Positions 17,009 through 25,868 are shown, numbered from the stretch's first letter. The stretch: 64,000 nucleotides of DNA from an uncultured Oscillospiraceae bacterium (GCA_947625285.1 CANQNS010000004.1:58978-122977), one strand, 5' to 3'. Translations and numbers: made by a program. Notes: generated by a model from the sequence alone, not told the origin.

Positions 17009-17902
17009 TTATTCGGCGGCTTCCTCCGCGGCGGCCTCTTCCTCGGCCGCGTCCTCGGCGGGAGCTTCCTCATCGGCCTCGTCCGCGCCGGTGATGGCTA
17101 CCACCGCGCCCTCATAGGTCTCGTCGATGAACTGGGCCACCTCTTCGGACTGCAGGACGTCCAGCAGAGCCAGAACGGCCTCGTTCTCCTCATTGCCCTC
17201 CTTGACGCACAGGATGTTGGCATAGGTCTTGGCGCCGTCGCCGGAGGCGTCCTCCACGGCCAGGGCGTCGGTGCCCGCGTTCAGGCCCGCGTCCAGAGCG
17301 TAGTTGCCGTTGATGACGGCGATGTCCACGTCCTCCAGCACCAGGGGCAGCTGGGCGGCCTCCATCTCCTCGATCTCATAGTCGTGAGGATTCTCCTCGA
17401 TGTCCAGCTTGGTGGCGTTGGAGGAGGCGTCGATGCCTTCCTTCAGGGTGATCAGGCCCTCCTGCTGCAGAAGGAGCAGGGCGCGGGTCTCGTTGGAGCC
17501 GTCGTTGGGGATGGCGATGGTGGCACCGTCGGCCAGCTCCTCCAGGGTGGCGGTGGCTCCCGGATAGATGCCGAAGGGCTCATAGTGGACCAGGCCCACG
17601 CTCACCAGATGGGTGTCGTTCTCCTCGTTGAAGGTGTTCAGATAGGGGGTGTGCTGGAAGTAGTTGGCGTCCAGGTCGCCGCTCTCCACGGCCAGGTTGG
17701 GCTGCACATAGTCGGTGTACTCCACGATGTCCAGCTCAATGCCCTGCTCCGCCAGGATGTCCTTGGCGAACTCCAGGATCTCCGCGTGGGGCGTGGGGGA
17801 CGCGCCCACCTTCAGGGTGACGGTCTCGTCGTCGGCCAGAGCGGCCGCGCCCAGGCTCAGCACGAGAGTCAGGGCCAGAACAGTTGCAAGGATCTTCTTC
17901 AT
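17009..17902 (-). CDS. metQ: Methionine ABC transporter substrate-binding protein (NlpA/MetQ family)
   Basis: 297 residues. A signal peptide (MKKILATVLALTLVLSLGAA) is followed by the NlpA/MetQ domain: VGASPTPHAEILEF, NYFQHTPYLNTFN and AIPNDGSNETRALLLLQ are characteristic. It captures methionine (or a derivative) for MetNI. No cysteine lies at the cleavage region (AAALADDE), so there is no lipobox; it may be anchored uncleaved or released. The last 25 or so residues are an Ala/Glu tail. An AAGGAG site precedes ATG 17902. It lies 100 nt after metI and ends at a strong terminator. Confidence 0.88.
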   Translation of the reverse strand: MKKILATVLALTLVLSLGAAALADDETVTLKVGASPTPHAEILEFAKDILAEQGIELDIVEYTDYVQPNLAVESGDLDANYFQHTPYLNTFNEENDTHLVSVGLVHYEPFGIYPGATATLEELADGATIAIPNDGSNETRALLLLQQEGLITLKEGIDASSNATKLDIEENPHDYEIEEMEAAQLPLVLEDVDIAVINGNYALDAGLNAGTDALAVEDASGDGAKTYANILCVKEGNEENEAVLALLDVLQSEEVAQFIDETYEGAVVAITGADEADEEAPAEDAAEEEAAAEEAAE

Positions 17903-18002
17903 TTTGGTTTCTCCTTTTCCGTTATTTAATGGATTTGTCGGTCTATATCACGTCGCGCCGCTCCTGTGCACCGGAAACGCGATGGATAACACAATGAATC
18001 TC

Positions 18003-18692
18003 TCAGCGGATGCGCTTGTCGCTCCGGGCGGTGATGAAGTTGCCCGCGCTCTGGAATATCTGCACCAGCACGATCAGCAATATCACCATGACCCACATGA
18101 CCAGCTCCCGCCGGCGGTAGTAGCCGTAGTTGATGGCGATGGCGCCCAGGCCGCCGCCGCCCAGGATGCCCGCCATGGCCCCGTAGCCGAAGATGGTGAT
18201 CAGGGCCACGCAGAAGTTGGAAATCAAAGCGGGCTTGGCCTCCGGGATCATGACCTTTGTCACGATCTGCATGGGACTGGCGCCCATAGCCTGGGCCGCC
18301 TCGATCACCCCCTGATCCACCTCCCGGATGGAGGTCTCCACCAGCCGGGCCACAAAGGGGAACGCGGCGATGGTAAGCGGAACGATGATGGCCTTGGTGC
18401 CCACGGACGTGCCCACGATCAGCCGGGACAGAGGCAGCACCACCACCAGCAAAATGAGAAACGGCACGCTGCGAAGCAGGTTGATGATCACGTTCAAAAC
18501 CTGCATCAGCGGTCCCGGCAGGGGCCGGACGCCCCGTCTGTCGCCGGTGACAAGCAGCACCCCCAGTGGCAGGCCGATGGCAAAGGCCAGCAGCGTGGGC
18601 AGGAACGTCATGACTAAAGTCTCACCGATGGCGGCGGCCAGCTCGCTGTGGACGATGTCCATCAAAAGCTCCACGTTCTTCTCACTGAACAA
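18003..18692 (-). CDS. metI: Methionine ABC transporter permease
   Basis: 229 residues with about five membrane segments and the EAA-loop VIEAAQAMGASPMQIVTKVM that docks onto MetN. LRSVPFLILLVVVLPLSRLI and the glycine-rich GILGGGGLGAIAINYGYYRR are typical of MetI. It starts at a TTG (18692) inside the last codons of metN (11 nt overlap), with GGAGGT 8 nt upstream, so translation is coupled. Confidence 0.92.
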   Translation of the reverse strand: MFSEKNVELLMDIVHSELAAAIGETLVMTFLPTLLAFAIGLPLGVLLVTGDRRGVRPLPGPLMQVLNVIINLLRSVPFLILLVVVLPLSRLIVGTSVGTKAIIVPLTIAAFPFVARLVETSIREVDQGVIEAAQAMGASPMQIVTKVMIPEAKPALISNFCVALITIFGYGAMAGILGGGGLGAIAINYGYYRRRELVMWVMVILLIVLVQIFQSAGNFITARSDKRIR

Positions 18693-19704
18693 GGTCCGTC
18701 ACCTCCTCCGCCGTCACGCCGGGTATCTCTCTTAAATATATCAGGGCCCGGGCCGCCTCCGTCTCGTCCTGGGGCAGTCCCAGCACCATGGTGCCGAAGC
18801 TCTTGTCCCCGATGGTGCGGGTGTCCGCGCTGATGATGTTGAGCTTGATGCCCTGCTCCGCCGCCAGGGTGGCGATGATGGGCTCGCCGGAGGTGGCTCC
18901 GTTGAATGCCAGCCGCACCAGCCGGTTGGCCGGCAGCACATGGATCTTCTCGCCGTTTGGCATCACCAGCCGGCGGCCCGCCTCCGTGCGGGGGTTGGAG
19001 AATATCTCCGCCACGTTGCCCTGCTCCTGGATCATGCCCCCGTCCAGGATAGCCACCCGGTCGCAGATCTGCTCCACCACCCGCATCTCATGGGTGATGA
19101 CAACCACGGTGACGCCCATCTCCCGGTTGATCTTCTTCAAAAGGGCCAGGATGGCCTGAGTGGTGGTGGGGTCCAGCGCGCTGGTGGCCTCGTCGCACAG
19201 CAACACCTGCGGCTCGTCCGCCAGGGCCCGGGCGATAGCCACCCGCTGCTTCTGGCCGCCGGACAACTGCACCGGGTAGGCGTCCGCCTTGTCGGGCAGG
19301 CCCACGATCTTCAAAAGCTCTCTGGCCCGTTTCTCCCGCCAGCCGGCCTCTCCTTTCAGCCCGCTCAGCTCCAGGGGGAAGCAGACGTTCTGCAAAGCGG
19401 TGCGCTGCATCAGCAGGTTGAAGCCCTGGAAGATCATGCTCATGCTCCGGCGGGCCTTGCGAAGCTCCTTCTCCTTCAGGGCCGTCAGCTCCTGACCGGC
19501 GAAGGTCACCGTGCCCCGGGTGGGCTTTTCCAGCAGGTTCATGCACCGCACCAGCGTGCTCTTGCCCGCGCCGGACAGGCCGATGATGCCGAATATCTCG
19601 CCTTTTCGGATGTCCAGATCGATGTCCTGCAGAGCCTCCACCCGGCCGTCGCCGGAGCCGAAGGTCTTATACAGATGCTCGATGCGGATGATCGTCTCGC
19701 TCAT
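18682..19704 (-). CDS. metN: Methionine ABC transporter ATP-binding protein
   Basis: 340 residues. The ABC domain has Walker A GLSGAGKST, signature LSGGQKQRVAIARAL and Walker B LLCDEATSALDP. The C-terminal NIL domain (about residues 260-340) binds methionine for transinhibition in the E. coli system. I start at ATG 19704 (MSETIIRIEHLYKTF) because the longer frame runs into the T-box terminator. First gene of metN-metI-metQ, controlled by the Met T-box upstream. Confidence 0.93.
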   Translation of the reverse strand: MSETIIRIEHLYKTFGSGDGRVEALQDIDLDIRKGEIFGIIGLSGAGKSTLVRCMNLLEKPTRGTVTFAGQELTALKEKELRKARRSMSMIFQGFNLLMQRTALQNVCFPLELSGLKGEAGWREKRARELLKIVGLPDKADAYPVQLSGGQKQRVAIARALADEPQVLLCDEATSALDPTTTQAILALLKKINREMGVTVVVITHEMRVVEQICDRVAILDGGMIQEQGNVAEIFSNPRTEAGRRLVMPNGEKIHVLPANRLVRLAFNGATSGEPIIATLAAEQGIKLNIISADTRTIGDKSFGTMVLGLPQDETEAARALIYLREIPGVTAEEVTDLVQ

Positions 19705-19709
19705 ATGTA

Positions 19710-20004
19710 CCTCACTCAAAAACAAAATCGCCCTTGATAACATCAAGGACGACATACATACGCCGTGGTACCACCTTGCTTCATCCGCATCTCACGGTGC
19801 GGACCTTGGAGGGTTCCAACAAACCCCTGCGCTGTAACGGGCGCGCCCGTCGCGGACTACATATCGCCCACGCGGCTCCAAGACCATGTTCGGCGGACTC
19901 TCTGCGCCCCTTTTCAGCTGCCGGGGCTCTCTGCGGCATACCTTTCCGCTTACTCTTCTTTTCATTGCCTTTATGTGGTATTCGATTGTCCCTCTTGCGA
20001 GGTC
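19710..20004 (-). promoter_or_regulatory. T-box riboswitch, methionine-specific, controlling metNIQ
   Basis: The minus-strand leader contains AAGGTGGTACCACGG (about 19776-19762), the T-box that pairs with the tRNA acceptor end; the UGGU bulge fits a tRNA with discriminator A. Further 5' are AGAAGAGTAAGCG, fitting the Stem I AGTA region, and CGAACATGGTCTTGGAG, in which AUG (19887-19885) sits in the specifier position. A terminator hairpin (CGTCCTTGAT / ATCAAGGGCG plus TTTTG) lies just before metN. Uncharged tRNA-Met should stabilise the antiterminator and turn on methionine uptake. Confidence 0.88.
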
Positions 20005-20010
20005 GTGGTT

Positions 20011-20040
20011 ATTATAGTCCCTCTCCCCCCGCCTTGTCAA
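20011..20040 (-). promoter_or_regulatory. Consensus promoter of the T-box/metNIQ transcript
   Basis: Perfect TTGACA (20040-20035) and perfect TATAAT (20016-20011) with an 18-bp spacer on the minus strand. A strong constitutive promoter, as expected when control is by T-box attenuation. Confidence 0.8.
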
Positions 20041-20190
20041 CCGACAGATGGGGCAAGATTTCACCGAAATCCACCGTGCGTTTTTGTGTAAATTGTGAAA
20101 GACCGGCGGTGCCGCCGGGCCGTCCCGTTCATCCCATCGTGTTATGTCATTTAGTCTTCACAAAAACGGTCAACGGTTATATTATCGTAC

Positions 20191-20204
20191 TGACCGGCCG
20201 GTCA
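20191..20204. promoter_or_regulatory. Palindromic operator for the TetR-type regulator
   Basis: TGACCGGCCGGTCA is a perfect 14-bp palindrome 14 bp ahead of the regulator start codon and just downstream of a TATATT/TATTAT -10-like element (20178-20185). The sequence is typical of TetR-family operators, so autoregulation is likely. Confidence 0.65.
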
Positions 20205-20218
20205 ACGGAGGTATTGCC

Positions 20219-20830
20219 ATGAACGAAAAATTCTTTTCCCTGCCCCGGGAGCGGCAGCGGGCCATCGTCAACGCGGGCTACCGGGTCTTTTCTCAGAACG
20301 CCTATAAAAACAGCCCCATGAGCGAGATCGCCGCCGAGGCGGGCATCAGCAAGAGCCTGCTGTTCCACTATTTTCGCAACAAGAAAGAGCTGTATCTGTA
20401 TCTCTGGGACGAGGCCGCCCGGATCACCATCCGGGCCTTGACAGAGTACGGCTGCTACGGGCAAAAGGACCTGTTCGACAGCATGGAGCGGGGCATGCGG
20501 GCCAAGATGGAGCTCATCCGACGGTATCCGGACATGGCTGGCTTCACCATCCGGGCATTTTATGAAAAGGACCCGGAGATATGCGCCGCCATCCAGCAGA
20601 GCTATCACCGGTACTTCAACTTCAAGGCGGACCGGACCCGGCTGAATCTGGACCCGGACCAATTCATCCCCGCTCTGGACATCGCCATGATGTACCGGGA
20701 GATGTACTGGGCCTCGGAGGGGTATCTGTGGGAGATGGTCCAGCGGGGCGGCGTGGACATGGAGCGGATGGAAAAGGATTTCACCCGCCTCATATCCTTC
20801 TGGAAGAGCATCTATCTGCGAAAGGAGTAA
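20219..20830 (+). CDS. TetR/AcrR family transcriptional regulator
   Basis: 203 residues. The N-terminal helix-turn-helix (AIVNAGYRVFSQNAYKNSPM, then EIAAEAGISKSLLFHYFRNK) is a standard TetR DNA-binding domain, and a ligand-binding helical domain with many Arg/Met/Tyr residues follows. ATG 20219 is preceded by GGAGGT at 8 nt. It leads an operon with an ABC ATPase (3 nt gap) and permease, which it probably represses through the palindrome at 20191. Inducer unknown. Confidence 0.9.
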   Translation: MNEKFFSLPRERQRAIVNAGYRVFSQNAYKNSPMSEIAAEAGISKSLLFHYFRNKKELYLYLWDEAARITIRALTEYGCYGQKDLFDSMERGMRAKMELIRRYPDMAGFTIRAFYEKDPEICAAIQQSYHRYFNFKADRTRLNLDPDQFIPALDIAMMYREMYWASEGYLWEMVQRGGVDMERMEKDFTRLISFWKSIYLRKE

Positions 20831-20833
20831 GAA

Positions 20834-21715
20834 ATGTACGCCATCAAAACGGAGGGTCTGACAAAATACTACGGCAAGACCCGCGGCATCGAGCGCATCA
20901 GCCTGACGGTGGAGCGGGGCGACTTTTTCGGCTTCATGGGCCCCAACGGCGCGGGCAAATCCACTCTGATCCGCACGCTTTTGGGGCTTTTACGCCCCAC
21001 CGGCGGCCGGGCGGAGGTACTGGGCCTGGACGTGGCGCGGGACCGGGAAAAGCTCCTGGAACGGGTGGGATATCTGCCTGCGGAGACGGCTTTCTGGCCC
21101 GGTATGCGGGTGCGGGACGCGCTGCGGCTGTCCGCCGGCCTGCGGCGGCGGGACTGCGGCCGGGAGGCGCGGCGGCTTTGCGAGCGGCTGGGGCTGGACC
21201 CCTCCCGCAAAATAGACGAGCTCTCCCTGGGCAGCCGGAAAAAGGCCGCCATCGTCTGCGCCCTGCAGCACGAGCCGGAGCTGCTGATCCTGGACGAGCC
21301 CACCGGGGGCCTGGACCCGCTGATGCAGCGGGAGTTTTTCGCCATCCTCCGCCAGCGCAGCGAGGCGGGCGCCACCGTGTTCCTGTCCAGCCACATACTG
21401 TCGGAGGTCCAGCGCAGCTGCGCCCACGCCGCCATTCTCCGGGACGGGTCGATCGTCGCCAGCGGCGCCGTCAAGGACCTGACCCGGGCCGCCGCCAGGC
21501 GGGTCAGCGTCCGGGGCCGCGCTGCCCTGGACGCGCTGCCCGGCGTGCGGGACCTGCGCCAGACGCCGGAGGGGGCCGAATTTCTCTACAGCGGCCAAAC
21601 GCGGGCCCTGCTGGCAGCCCTGGCGGCGGGTGATATCCAGGACCTGACCGTTTCGGAGCCGGACCTGGAGGACGTCTTTTTACACTGCTATGGGAAAGGG
21701 GGCGGCCAGGCATGA
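20834..21715 (+). CDS. ABC transporter ATP-binding protein
   Basis: 293 residues with Walker A GPNGAGKST, signature LSLGSRKKAAIVCAL, Walker B LLILDEPTGGLDP and LSSHILSEVQ. The signature LSLGS deviates from LSGGQ but is common in this type of ABC-2 exporter ATPase. A C-terminal domain of about 70 residues is similar to those in BcrA-like ATPases. AAAGGAG precedes the ATG. Overlaps the permease by 4 nt. Substrate unknown; TetR control suggests drug or toxic-compound export. Confidence 0.88.
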   Translation: MYAIKTEGLTKYYGKTRGIERISLTVERGDFFGFMGPNGAGKSTLIRTLLGLLRPTGGRAEVLGLDVARDREKLLERVGYLPAETAFWPGMRVRDALRLSAGLRRRDCGREARRLCERLGLDPSRKIDELSLGSRKKAAIVCALQHEPELLILDEPTGGLDPLMQREFFAILRQRSEAGATVFLSSHILSEVQRSCAHAAILRDGSIVASGAVKDLTRAAARRVSVRGRAALDALPGVRDLRQTPEGAEFLYSGQTRALLAALAAGDIQDLTVSEPDLEDVFLHCYGKGGGQA

Positions 21716-22497
21716 CTCTTTTCCGCCATGAGCTGCGCCAGGGCCGGACCGCTCTGGCCGTCTGGACCGCCTCCGTCGGTTTTCTGCTGGCCGTCTGCGT
21801 GGGGCTGTTTCCCGAAATGAAAAACGAGATGGCCGGGGCGGGAGCGCTTTTCGCCTCCATGGGCGCTTTCACCGCCGCCTTTGGGATGGACCGGCTGGAT
21901 ATCGGGACTTTCATCGGCTTTTACGCCGTGGAGTGCGTCAACGTCCTGGGGCTGGGCGGGGCGTTTTACGCCGCCCTGACCGGCGTGTCCGCCTTAGTCA
22001 AGGAGGAGCGGGGCCACACGGCGGAGCTTCTGCTGACCCACCCCCTGTCCCGGGCCCGGATCGTCACCGAAAAGCTGGCGGCGGCGCTGGCGCAGATCGT
22101 CATGATGGACCTGGCTCTCCTGGCCCTGGCCCTCATATCGATATTGCTGACCGGCCAGACGATCCCCTGGAGGGAGATACTGCTCCTGCACGGGGCCTGC
22201 TGGCTGATGCAGACGGAGCTTGCCTGCGTCTGCTTCGGCCTGTCCGCCCTTCTGCGGCGGGGCGGTCCCGGGCTGGGCATGGGCCTCGGGGCCGGGGCGT
22301 ATCTTTTGGGGCTGGTTGCCAACATGACGGAGCGGGCGCGCTTTCTCAAGTATCTGACGCCGTTCGGGTACTGCGACGGCGCGGACATCCTGGTAAGCGG
22401 CGGGCCGGACCCGGGCCTGGCGGCCCTGGGCGCGCTGACGGCCCTCGCCGGCGCGGCGGCGGCCTATGTCCTGTACTGCAAAAAGGACATCCGCTGA
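21712..22497 (+). CDS. ABC-2 type transporter permease
   Basis: 261 residues with about six membrane segments: early VWTASVGFLLAVCVGLF, the ABC-2-like SALVKEERGHTAELLLTHPL junction after the second segment, and several more to ALAGAAAAYVLYCKKDIR. It overlaps the ATPase gene (ATGA). Together they form an exporter controlled by the TetR protein encoded first in the operon. A bidirectional terminator follows at 22505. Confidence 0.82.
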   Translation: MTLFRHELRQGRTALAVWTASVGFLLAVCVGLFPEMKNEMAGAGALFASMGAFTAAFGMDRLDIGTFIGFYAVECVNVLGLGGAFYAALTGVSALVKEERGHTAELLLTHPLSRARIVTEKLAAALAQIVMMDLALLALALISILLTGQTIPWREILLLHGACWLMQTELACVCFGLSALLRRGGPGLGMGLGAGAYLLGLVANMTERARFLKYLTPFGYCDGADILVSGGPDPGLAALGALTALAGAAAAYVLYCKKDIR

Positions 22498-22504
22498 AAC
22501 GCAT

Positions 22505-22536
22505 AAAAAGGGACAGCCCCATGGGCTGTCCCTTTG
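22505..22536. terminator. Bidirectional terminator
   Basis: AAAGGGACAGCCC / GGGCTGTCCCTTT perfect 13-bp stem between convergent ABC permease and putP genes, flanked by A and T runs. Confidence 0.8.
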
Positions 22537-22551
22537 CCGTATTTATGTATC

Positions 22552-24006
22552 TCAGTCCTCGGTGTAGGCCACGGCCCGGTCGAACAGGTCCCCCACATCC
22601 TTGCCGGGGGCCTTGGTAGCCAGGCTCACCACCACCGCCGCGATAAGGCCCGCCGCCGCGCCGGGCACGATCTCGTACACGCCGGTGCCGGACAGGTACG
22701 CCAGCCACAGGATATCCGTGGCCGCGCCCACCACGATGCCGGCCACCGCGCCGGCGAAGGTGAACCGCTTCCAGTACAGGCTCAGCATGATGGCCGGGCC
22801 GAAGGCCGCGCCAAACACGCCCCAGGCGTTGGACACCAGGTCCATGATGGAGCCCGCGTCCGGGTCCGCGGCGATCAGCAGCGCGATCACCGAGATGGCG
22901 ATGACTACGATGCGGCCGGCCCAGAGCATCTCCCTATCCCCCGCCTTGTCCTTGCGGAACACCGGCTTATACACGTCGCTGGCAAAGGCCGACGCCGCCG
23001 CCAGCAGCTGACTGTCCGCCGTGGACATACTGGCCGCCAGCACCGCCGACAGCAGGATGCCGGAGATGACGCCCGGGAAGATCCGCCGGGTCATGGTGAT
23101 GAACACCAGAGAGCTTCCCTCAATGGTCTCGTCATAGCCCAGGAACATACGCCCGATCACGCCCACCAGCGTGGCGAACAGCACGATCAGCGCCGTCCAG
23201 GTGACGCCGATGGCGGCGGACTTTTTCAGGTCCTTCTGGCTGCCCAGGCTCATGAAGCGGATGATGATGTGGGGCATGCCGAAGTAGCCGATGCCCCAGC
23301 CCAGGCCGGAGACGATATCCTGCCAGCTGGTGAAGGGGTTCAAGTACCCCGCCGGCAGGCTCTCCGCCGCGCCCGTGTCCAGCATGGAGGCGGCGAAGAT
23401 GGGGGCGATCAGCAGCGCGCCCAGCATCAGCAGGCCCTGGAAGAAGTCCGTCCAGCACACCGCCGAGAAGCCGCCCAGGAAGGTGTAGGCGATGATGATG
23501 AAGGCCGCCAGATACATGGCCGTGCGCTCGTTCAGGCCAATGACCGTGTTGAAGAGCGTGCCGCAGGCCTTCACGCTGGAGGCGGCGTAGATGGTATAGG
23601 CCACCAGAAAGATCACCGCGCACACGATCTGCAGCGCCTTGGACTTGGACAGGAACCGTCTTGTCAGATACTGTGGGATGGTGATGGAGTCGTCCGCCAC
23701 GATGGAGAACTTCCGCAGCCGGGGCGCTTCAAATATCCAGCTGAGGGTGTAGCCGATCGCCAGGCCGACTGGAATCCAGGTCTGGCCCAGGCCCAGGGCG
23801 TAGATGGAGGTAGGCATGCCCATCAGCACCCACGCGCTCATATCCGACGCGCCGGCAGACAGGGCCGTCACCCAGGGACCCATCTGCCGCCCGCCGAGAA
23901 AGTAACCCTTCTCACCGCCGGACCGGCCCCGGAAGAAGAACCACAGGCCGATGGCGATCATGAACAGCAGATATACGATGAATACGACGACTTCCGAAAT
24001 GACCAT
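22552..24006 (-). CDS. putP: Sodium/proline symporter
   Basis: 484 residues, about 13 membrane segments, solute:sodium symporter family. The PutP marks are FLGGRQMGPWVTALSAGASD with MSAWVLMGMPTSIYALG, WIFEAPRLRKFSIVADDSIT with IPQYLTRRF, and the SSS signature GGFSAVCWTDFFQGLLML. It imports proline with sodium across the membrane. It lies 138 nt after alsT on the same strand. No terminator with a T tract is evident between them (a GCTGCCG/CGGCAGC hairpin and a CCCCGG hairpin without T run are), so co-transcription under the glycine riboswitch is possible. Confidence 0.9.
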   Translation of the reverse strand: MVISEVVVFIVYLLFMIAIGLWFFFRGRSGGEKGYFLGGRQMGPWVTALSAGASDMSAWVLMGMPTSIYALGLGQTWIPVGLAIGYTLSWIFEAPRLRKFSIVADDSITIPQYLTRRFLSKSKALQIVCAVIFLVAYTIYAASSVKACGTLFNTVIGLNERTAMYLAAFIIIAYTFLGGFSAVCWTDFFQGLLMLGALLIAPIFAASMLDTGAAESLPAGYLNPFTSWQDIVSGLGWGIGYFGMPHIIIRFMSLGSQKDLKKSAAIGVTWTALIVLFATLVGVIGRMFLGYDETIEGSSLVFITMTRRIFPGVISGILLSAVLAASMSTADSQLLAAASAFASDVYKPVFRKDKAGDREMLWAGRIVVIAISVIALLIAADPDAGSIMDLVSNAWGVFGAAFGPAIMLSLYWKRFTFAGAVAGIVVGAATDILWLAYLSGTGVYEIVPGAAAGLIAAVVVSLATKAPGKDVGDLFDRAVAYTED

Positions 24007-24144
24007 GATTTAGCTCCTTACCGAATTACAGTGCCTATGTGCTCAAAGCTGCCGCACGGCGTCGACGCGCACGGCGGCAGCGTTGGGTCATTTGGCGTCG
24101 CGTCCGCCCCGGCAGACCGGGGCAGACGGGATGATGCCAGATTT

Positions 24145-25539
24145 TTATTTGCTCTTTTTCTTGTCTGCGAAGTAATGCTTCGTCATCTTGGCGATAACGC
24201 CGGACAGGGCCAGCAGGGCCACCAGGTTGGGGATCGCCATGGCGCCGTTGAGCGTGTCGGAGATATCCCACATCAGCGTGCCGGAGCCGGTGGCGCCCAC
24301 GATGCAGACCAGGGTGAAGATGATCTTGTACGCCCAGGAGACATACTTGTTGTTGTGGGTCAGATAGCCCCAGCAGCGGTCGCCGTAGTAGCTCCAGCTG
24401 ATGATGGTGGACAGGGCGAAGAATATCAGGCTCACCTGGATGATCAGGCCGCCCAGGGTGCCCGGCAGGATGGAGTTGAAGGCAGCCACAGCCGCCGCGC
24501 CCTTGGAGGCGTAAGTATCCAGCGCGGCCTGGCCCAGCTCAAAGCCGGACAGGACCAGCGTCAGGCAGGTGATGGTGCAGATGACGATGGTGTCCACAAA
24601 CACCTCGAACACGCCCCAGATGGCCTGCTCGATGGGCTCCTCGGTGGAGGAAGCGGCGTGAGCGATAGGCGCGGAGCCGAGGCCGGCCTCGTTGGAGAAC
24701 ACGCCGCGGGCGAAGCCCTGCCGGACCGCCAGCATGATGGCGTAGCCGAACACGCCGCCGCCCACAGCCTCAAAGCTGAACGCGCTCTTGAAGATGGTGG
24801 CGAACGCCGCGGGGACCTGGGGCAGCCGCAGGATGATGACCACGATGCCCGCCAGGATGTAGAACACGCTCATGAAGGGCACCAGGTAAGATGTCACGGT
24901 GCCGATACGCTTGACGCCGCCCAGAATGACGATGGCAACGATGGCCGCCAGGATGATGCCGGTGACAAGCGGATCGACGCCGAACAGGCCGGTCATGGCG
25001 CCGGCGATCTCACTGGACTGGGCTATGTTGCCGATGCCGAAGGAGGCCAGGCCGCCCAGGATGGCGAAGATGACGGCCAGCCACTTCCACTTGGGGCCCA
25101 GGCCGTTCTTGATGTAGTACATGGGGCCGCCGGAGTAGACGCCGTTCTCGTCCTTCTCGCGGTATTTCAGCGCCAGGGCGATCTCGCTGTACTTGGTGCA
25201 CATGCCGAAGAACGCGGAGACCCACATCCAGAACGCCGCGCCGGGGCCGCCTACGAACACCGCGCCGGTGACGCCGGCGATGTTGCCCGTGCCCACGGTG
25301 CCAGCCAGAGCTGTTGTCATGGCTTGGAAGGGCGTCAGGTTGTTGGAATCCTTCTTCTTGTCTGTCTTTTTAAAGACAGAGCCGATCGTCCTCTTCATAA
25401 TGAAACCGAACCAGCGGACCTGGACCCAACCGGTGCGAATGGTCAGGTATACGCCGGTGCCCACCAGCAGAGCGAGCATGATCGGCCCCCAGACGAAGCT
25501 GTTGATCGAGCCATTGACTTTTTCGACCATCTCTAACAT
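24145..25539 (-). CDS. Sodium:alanine/glycine symporter (AGCS family)
   Basis: 464 residues, about 10-11 membrane segments. The AGCS pattern is clear in LTPFQAMTTALAGTVGTGNI, GGPGAAFWMWVSAFFGMCTK and GVFSNEAGLGSAPIAHAASS. It takes up alanine or glycine with sodium. The glycine riboswitch upstream argues that glycine is the relevant solute here. AAGGAGAG lies about 9 nt ahead of ATG 25539. First gene of a possible unit with putP. Confidence 0.9.
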   Translation of the reverse strand: MLEMVEKVNGSINSFVWGPIMLALLVGTGVYLTIRTGWVQVRWFGFIMKRTIGSVFKKTDKKKDSNNLTPFQAMTTALAGTVGTGNIAGVTGAVFVGGPGAAFWMWVSAFFGMCTKYSEIALALKYREKDENGVYSGGPMYYIKNGLGPKWKWLAVIFAILGGLASFGIGNIAQSSEIAGAMTGLFGVDPLVTGIILAAIVAIVILGGVKRIGTVTSYLVPFMSVFYILAGIVVIILRLPQVPAAFATIFKSAFSFEAVGGGVFGYAIMLAVRQGFARGVFSNEAGLGSAPIAHAASSTEEPIEQAIWGVFEVFVDTIVICTITCLTLVLSGFELGQAALDTYASKGAAAVAAFNSILPGTLGGLIIQVSLIFFALSTIISWSYYGDRCWGYLTHNNKYVSWAYKIIFTLVCIVGATGSGTLMWDISDTLNGAMAIPNLVALLALSGVIAKMTKHYFADKKKSK

Positions 25540-25591
25540 AGGCGTCTCTCTCCTTGTTGAAAAGTTTTACCGGCGCAGTGCCGAATGATAA

Positions 25592-25628
25592 ATGAAGAAA
25601 AATGAGCTTACCGAAAGGTACGCTCACA
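25592..25628 (-). terminator. Expression-platform terminator downstream of the glycine aptamer
   Basis: Minus strand: TGAGCGTACC / GGTAAGCTCA with a TTTC loop and one G-A mismatch, followed by TTTTTCTTC. It lies between the aptamer and the symporter start, so ligand binding could control termination. Confidence 0.6.
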
Positions 25629-25664
25629 AACAATCAGACAAATCCCCTGCCCACGACAGGTCCC

Positions 25665-25748
25665 ATTCTGTCCTTTTGCCTGAGAGTTTTGGCGTGTACC
25701 GCGCCTTGCCCCTTCGGCCCCCGCTCTTTAAGCGGGCTTCTCCAGAAT
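25665..25748 (-). promoter_or_regulatory. Glycine riboswitch (one recognisable aptamer)
   Basis: The minus-strand leader of the symporter reads ATTCTGGAGAAGC, then GGGCCGAAGGGGCAA, and ends CTCTCAGGCAAAAGGACAG. These are the conserved core of the glycine aptamer. P1 is ATTCTG / CAGAAT. I see only one full aptamer; short G-rich flanks on either side might be a ghost aptamer. Upstream is a TTGCAA-17-TATATT promoter, downstream a terminator, so this is a transcriptional switch for glycine/alanine uptake. Confidence 0.9.
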
Positions 25749-25839
25749 CCCATCCGCGGACGGTCCCCTACGGTCCTGCCCGCTTCACATGGCCTATGCA
25801 GTTGAAAATTAAATTTCTGTTAAGAAATTATATAAACAT

Positions 25840-25868
25840 AATATAAACGATTTCTGGACATATTGCAA
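25840..25868 (-). promoter_or_regulatory. Promoter of the glycine riboswitch/symporter transcript
   Basis: TTGCAA (25868-25863) and TATATT (25845-25840), 17-bp spacer, in an AT-rich stretch unlike the surrounding sequence. Confidence 0.6.

Noticed and set aside
22534..25536. Plus-strand open frame of 1000 codons, very rich in Gln/His/Arg
   Set aside because: Shadow of putP and alsT on the minus strand.
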